Below are positions 44,506 to 47,445 of a stretch of DNA of 47,445 nt, piece by piece. The DNA is from an uncultured Verrucomicrobiae bacterium (GTDB lineage: Bacteria; Verrucomicrobiota; Verrucomicrobiia; Limisphaerales; AAA164-E04). The translations under genes and the position numbers were made by a program. How positions within the stretch are numbered: the stretch's first letter is position 1; each line of letters opens with the position of its first letter. The stretch lies in the NCBI GenBank assembly GCA_943788245.1, contig CALSPN010000007.1, forward strand, positions 1-47,445. Reading direction: 5' to 3'. The notes below the pieces were generated by a model. The model did not search any database, was not told the DNA's origin, and saw nothing but the letters and a program-made list of their open reading frames with translations.

Positions 44506-45297
44506 CTATTGAGCAGTCCAACCACCATCCACAGAGAGCATGCTTCCTGTCACATAACTTGAGGAAGGGCTTGCGAGGTAGATCGCGGCCCCCTGGATCT
44601 CCTCCATGCGTCCCCAGCGTTTCAGGGCAGTCGCACCAACGATGAACTTCTTACCATCTTCTGTGTCGGCGATGGGAATGTTCATTTCGGTAAGAAAAGG
44701 TCCCGGACAAATGGCGTTCACCGTGATACCCTCGTTTGCCAATTCCAAAGAAAGCGAACGTGTTAATTGAACCACCGCTCCCTTACTCGAGGCATAAGGA
44801 GTACGATTGGCCACGCCTACCAAACCAAGCGCGCTGGCAAGGTTGATGATACGTCCGTATTGCGCTTTTTTCATGATGGGTGTCACTGCGCGGCAAGCCA
44901 GCCATGTTCCATTGACGTTGATATCCATGACTTGCCTGAATTCATCAGGACTAAGGGAATCGATGGGGCCCCGGATATTTATACCGGCGCTGTTCACCAA
45001 AATATCCAGGCGATTGAAATGTTTCATTGCATGCGCAACCATGGCCTCAGTTTGAGACGAATCAGTCACATCTGCCTGAAATCCAATCGCCTTCACTCCG
45101 AAATCTTTTTCCAGGTATTTGGCTGAAGCTTCACATTCGTCCAGATGCCTGCTCACCAACATGAGGTTGGCACCAGCGGAGGCAAGGCCCGCGGCCATGG
45201 CCAGGCCTAAACCTTTGGAACCACCGGTAATGATTGCGGTCTGACCCTTGATTTGGAACTGAGTGATTCCGGGTAATTTTTCAGAGGCGTCTAACAT
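44506..45297 (-). CDS. SDR-family oxidoreductase (gluconate 5-dehydrogenase-like)
   Basis: A 263-residue classical short-chain dehydrogenase. Cofactor motif GGSKGLGLAMA, NSAGINIRGP, catalytic Ser in NLASALGLVG, YASSK with Tyr and Lys, then CPGPFLTEMN and the C-terminal GSMLSVDGGWTAQ. SRHLDE after the second strand suggests NADP use. The overall pattern is close to sugar-acid dehydrogenases such as gluconate 5-dehydrogenase, but SDR substrates cannot be fixed from sequence. Last gene of a minus-strand sugar-metabolism run; convergent with the dehydrogenase/cytochrome gene, 16 bp apart. Confidence 0.9.
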   Translation of the reverse strand: MLDASEKLPGITQFQIKGQTAIITGGSKGLGLAMAAGLASAGANLMLVSRHLDECEASAKYLEKDFGVKAIGFQADVTDSSQTEAMVAHAMKHFNRLDILVNSAGINIRGPIDSLSPDEFRQVMDINVNGTWLACRAVTPIMKKAQYGRIINLASALGLVGVANRTPYASSKGAVVQLTRSLSLELANEGITVNAICPGPFLTEMNIPIADTEDGKKFIVGATALKRWGRMEEIQGAAIYLASPSSSYVTGSMLSVDGGWTAQ

Positions 45298-45319
45298 GTC
45301 TGTTTCAATTAAAAATGAG

Positions 45320-46375
45320 TTAGGATAAACCGAGTTGCTTTCGGGCGTATTGAAAACATTCTCTCACATTGGCTTCTTCAAAAGCCAATCGTTGAGCATC
45401 CGATTTATCACTGATGCTTGGAAGTGGTTTTCGAGGTGGATGCTGTTTGATCCATTTTAAAATCGTGGCTAATTCATGCGCAGGTAATCCCTTCATCGTA
45501 AGCCAATATTCGTCTTTGAACACAGGTACTATCAAGGGGTCGCGCGTGATCATTTCCAGATTGAATTGTATATCAGGGTTGGCACGCTCACAAACGTCAC
45601 AAAGTTGATTCAAGTCCAGCATGCCTTCACCAAGCGGGACCTCGCTCAAGAGAAACCCATCTTCACAAGCTTGTGCCCCCATGTCTTTGAGGTGTGTGGT
45701 CATGATAAACGGTGCGAGGGCTTCGACCTGAACATGGGGATCCTCCAGCAAAGATACGTTGTTACCAAAATCAAAACAAACCCCCACCGATTCACTGCTC
45801 AATCGATGCAACAAATCCAGCTGCTCATGACTGCGCCAGTCCTTGTGATTTTCAAAAGCCAACTTAACTCCATGTTGACGCACTATTTTTTCGGCCCGTA
45901 CCAATGACTCCCATGACCGGGTTTTGAAATATTGCCAATCTTCAAGTTTCCTGAATGTTTCATACCGTCGCCCTCCAAGACAAACGGTCCGCAATACAGT
46001 AGCCCCGGCTTCCTTCGCCATGCGCACCGTCTCATCAAAACGATCGATGTCGGATTCTTTGCGTGGCAGTGAAATCTGCCCCTCCAGACGAATATCAAGA
46101 TTTTCTCTTCGCTCTCTTACCTTCCCTGCAAAATCCCGAGTCCAACCGCGAACCCCTATTTGAAGACATCCTGCCTTCAGGCTCTTGCAGTGATCCAGAA
46201 CATCCAATGCATTTTTCCAAGCTGGAAACTCTTCACTGTAAAAACGAGAACCGCGCCCGTACGAGGCTATGGATAGACCGAGTCTTTTACCTCGTTTTTG
46301 ATTCTGTGCCTGCGTCAGCATCGGAAGAGACAAAAGCAATCCTGAAGATTTTGTAATGAATTGGCGTCGATTCAT
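45320..46375 (-). CDS. exported sugar phosphate isomerase/epimerase-like TIM-barrel protein
   Basis: A 351-residue protein starting with a Tat-type leader (NRRQFITKSSGLLLSLP). The xylose-isomerase-like TIM barrel shows the metal ligands Glu (LAFENHKDW), Asp (CFDFGNN), His (TTHLKDMG) and Glu (FNLEMI). Members isomerise or epimerise keto-sugars; Tat-exported versions are common in Planctomycetes and Verrucomicrobia and may act in the periplasm on oxidised sugars. It lies between two SDR genes (22 and 44 bp away), so oxidation and isomerisation of the same sugar is plausible. Confidence 0.88.
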   Translation of the reverse strand: MNRRQFITKSSGLLLSLPMLTQAQNQKRGKRLGLSIASYGRGSRFYSEEFPAWKNALDVLDHCKSLKAGCLQIGVRGWTRDFAGKVRERRENLDIRLEGQISLPRKESDIDRFDETVRMAKEAGATVLRTVCLGGRRYETFRKLEDWQYFKTRSWESLVRAEKIVRQHGVKLAFENHKDWRSHEQLDLLHRLSSESVGVCFDFGNNVSLLEDPHVQVEALAPFIMTTHLKDMGAQACEDGFLLSEVPLGEGMLDLNQLCDVCERANPDIQFNLEMITRDPLIVPVFKDEYWLTMKGLPAHELATILKWIKQHPPRKPLPSISDKSDAQRLAFEEANVRECFQYARKQLGLS

Positions 46376-46419
46376 ATGAGTTTTAAGATGCTTATTGAAT
46401 GTTCGTCATATTCACTCGG

Positions 46420-47154
46420 TCACGCATAAGGCATATGCCTTGGAGTAATGACGATCTCAGGTACCGTTGCACGTGCAGGGAGTTTCGCAACGGTTACCAC
46501 CATTGAGGCAATATCGTCCGGCTGCAACATCCGGGCCCGTTGTTCTGCAGATGGAGGAACAGGACGTTTATCGAGAATGGGCGTCTCAGTTTCTCCTGGA
46601 TAAATATTCGTGACACTTACTCCATCTGGAAGAACCTCCAAATTCGCATAAGTACCAATCGCACTCTGGGCAAATTTGGACGCACAATAAGGTAATCCTG
46701 CTAATTGCATGGCACGCAGACCGGCCAAGGAAACCACATTGATGATCAATCCGCTCTTGCGTTCTCGCATTGAGGGCAGGACCGCTCGCATGCAATTGTA
46801 AGCTCCGGTTGCATTGGTATCCATGACCTGATCCATGGCCTCCGGCTCCATGTCTGCAAACGTGCGCTTCGGCACATTCATGCCAGCGCTGTATACCAAA
46901 ATATCTACCTGCCCCAATGTTTCAGTCACCCAATCCACAAGTGATTGAACTTTGCTTCGATCCACGACGTCACATGTTTTGACCTTAAAAGAATGACCGA
47001 CATCCGGCAATGCACAGGCGGCCTTGAGTGAGGATTCCGTTCGCGCGGAAAGGACCACTTCAGCACCTTCGACAGCCAAAGCCTTTCCAATACCCAAACC
47101 GATACCAGAACCACCGCCCACCACGAGGACCACTTTGTTTTCGAGGGATTGCAT
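46420..47154 (-). CDS. SDR-family oxidoreductase
   Basis: The ATG at 47154 (MQSLENKVVLVVGG) is preferred over the GTG at 47193. The 244-residue product shows GGGSGIGLGIG, YSAGMNVP, NVVSLAGL with catalytic Ser, YCASKFA with Tyr and Lys, YPGETETPI and a C-terminal IVITPRHMPYA. It resembles 3-hydroxy acid or serine-type dehydrogenases but lacks a diagnostic feature for substrate. The gene lies between the mutarotase and isomerase genes, in line with a role in sugar catabolism. Confidence 0.88.
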   Translation of the reverse strand: MQSLENKVVLVVGGGSGIGLGIGKALAVEGAEVVLSARTESSLKAACALPDVGHSFKVKTCDVVDRSKVQSLVDWVTETLGQVDILVYSAGMNVPKRTFADMEPEAMDQVMDTNATGAYNCMRAVLPSMRERKSGLIINVVSLAGLRAMQLAGLPYCASKFAQSAIGTYANLEVLPDGVSVTNIYPGETETPILDKRPVPPSAEQRARMLQPDDIASMVVTVAKLPARATVPEIVITPRHMPYA

Positions 47155-47253
47155 CCATCCTGTATAAAGTTTGACTCCAGATTCATCAAGCACCTTTGGG
47201 AGTCGGTCCCACCTATTGACGCTTTTTTTACTTTCGAAACTTCAAGACCCCAG

Positions 47254-47445
47254 TCAAGGCAGATCAAAAGCATAGATCGTCGTGGTTTCAAAACGATCAC
47301 CCGGGTTCAGGATGGTGGACGGAAAATGAGGATGATGCACCGAATCAGGGTAGTGTTGTGTTTCAAGGCAGAATCCAAGTGGATTGCCTGTATATAACTG
47401 CACTCCTGGTTGATCCGTAAAGGTCTTCATCACACGACCACTCAT
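47254..47445 (-). CDS. galM: galactose mutarotase (aldose 1-epimerase), C-terminal part only
   Basis: The last 63 codons of a gene running off the right edge. GRVMKTFTDQPGVQLYTGN, GFCLETQHYPDSVHHPHFPS and ILNPGD...TTTIYAF match the end of GalM, including the Glu (CLETQ) that acts as catalytic base. The enzyme interconverts alpha and beta anomers of aldohexoses. It would be the first known gene of the minus-strand sugar run. The YTGN-to-GFCLE link is shorter than in many GalM proteins. Confidence 0.85.
   Translation of the reverse strand: MSGRVMKTFTDQPGVQLYTGNPLGFCLETQHYPDSVHHPHFPSTILNPGDRFETTTIYAFDLP

Overview
The window reads as chromosomal DNA of a bacterium of the PVC superphylum, most probably Verrucomicrobiota. 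The basis is a set of lineage-typical families: a DUF1592/DUF1588 cytochrome-like protein paired with DUF1552, a PSCyt1/PSCyt2/DUF1553 protein paired with DUF1501, CxPxR sulfatases, a DUF1080 protein, NHL and PQQ-type propellers, and many exported enzymes. Shine-Dalgarno sequences are mostly weak. No rRNA, CRISPR array or intact insertion sequence was seen.

Layout. 1-4.1 kb: DUF1552 then DUF1592 (minus strand). 4.5-6.2 kb: a divergent exported acetyl xylan esterase, frameshifted near its C-terminus. 6.4-8.7 kb: an AT-rich, decayed accessory patch with a 53-residue Gly/Cys-rich membrane microprotein, an ankyrin lipoprotein gene containing long G/C homopolymers, a membrane-protein pseudogene, a probable integrase remnant and a selenocysteine tRNA. 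9-10 kb: a cyclophilin-FKBP fusion ending at a strong terminator. 10.2-16.3 kb: a minus-strand run of MFS transporter, sugar dehydrogenase, exported intradiol dioxygenase, PQQ-like propeller and esterase. 16.5-24.9 kb: a cusCBA-type heavy-metal efflux operon behind a MerR-type promoter and a Cys-rich small protein; cusB carries three frameshifts. 25.2-31.1 kb: an operon of sulfatase, PSCyt/DUF1553 and DUF1501 genes. 31.3-36.7 kb: single genes (thioredoxin-like, esterase, L7Ae-like, DUF1080, NHL, glycerophosphodiesterase). 36.9-39.9 kb: manA and a phosphomannomutase, overlapping by 4 bp. 39.9-44.5 kb: a second sulfatase and a PQQ-type dehydrogenase/cytochrome fusion, also frameshifted. 44.5 kb to the end: a sugar-catabolic run of two SDR dehydrogenases, a TIM-barrel isomerase and the 3' end of a galactose mutarotase gene.

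Together the genes suggest a heterotroph specialised on decorated (sulfated or acetylated) polysaccharides and possibly plant aromatics. Sulfatases and esterases strip substituents, periplasmic dehydrogenases and cytochromes oxidise the products, and SDR/isomerase/mutarotase genes process the sugars. manA and the mutase feed mannose phosphates into surface polysaccharide synthesis or mannose use.

A cross-cutting observation is the number of single-base indels, mostly in short G/C runs: positions near 6055, 7311, 7617, 20769, 20832, 21605 and 43050, plus two irregularities inside the tRNA-Sec. They are either real gene decay or uncorrected consensus errors, and this matters for every broken gene described below.
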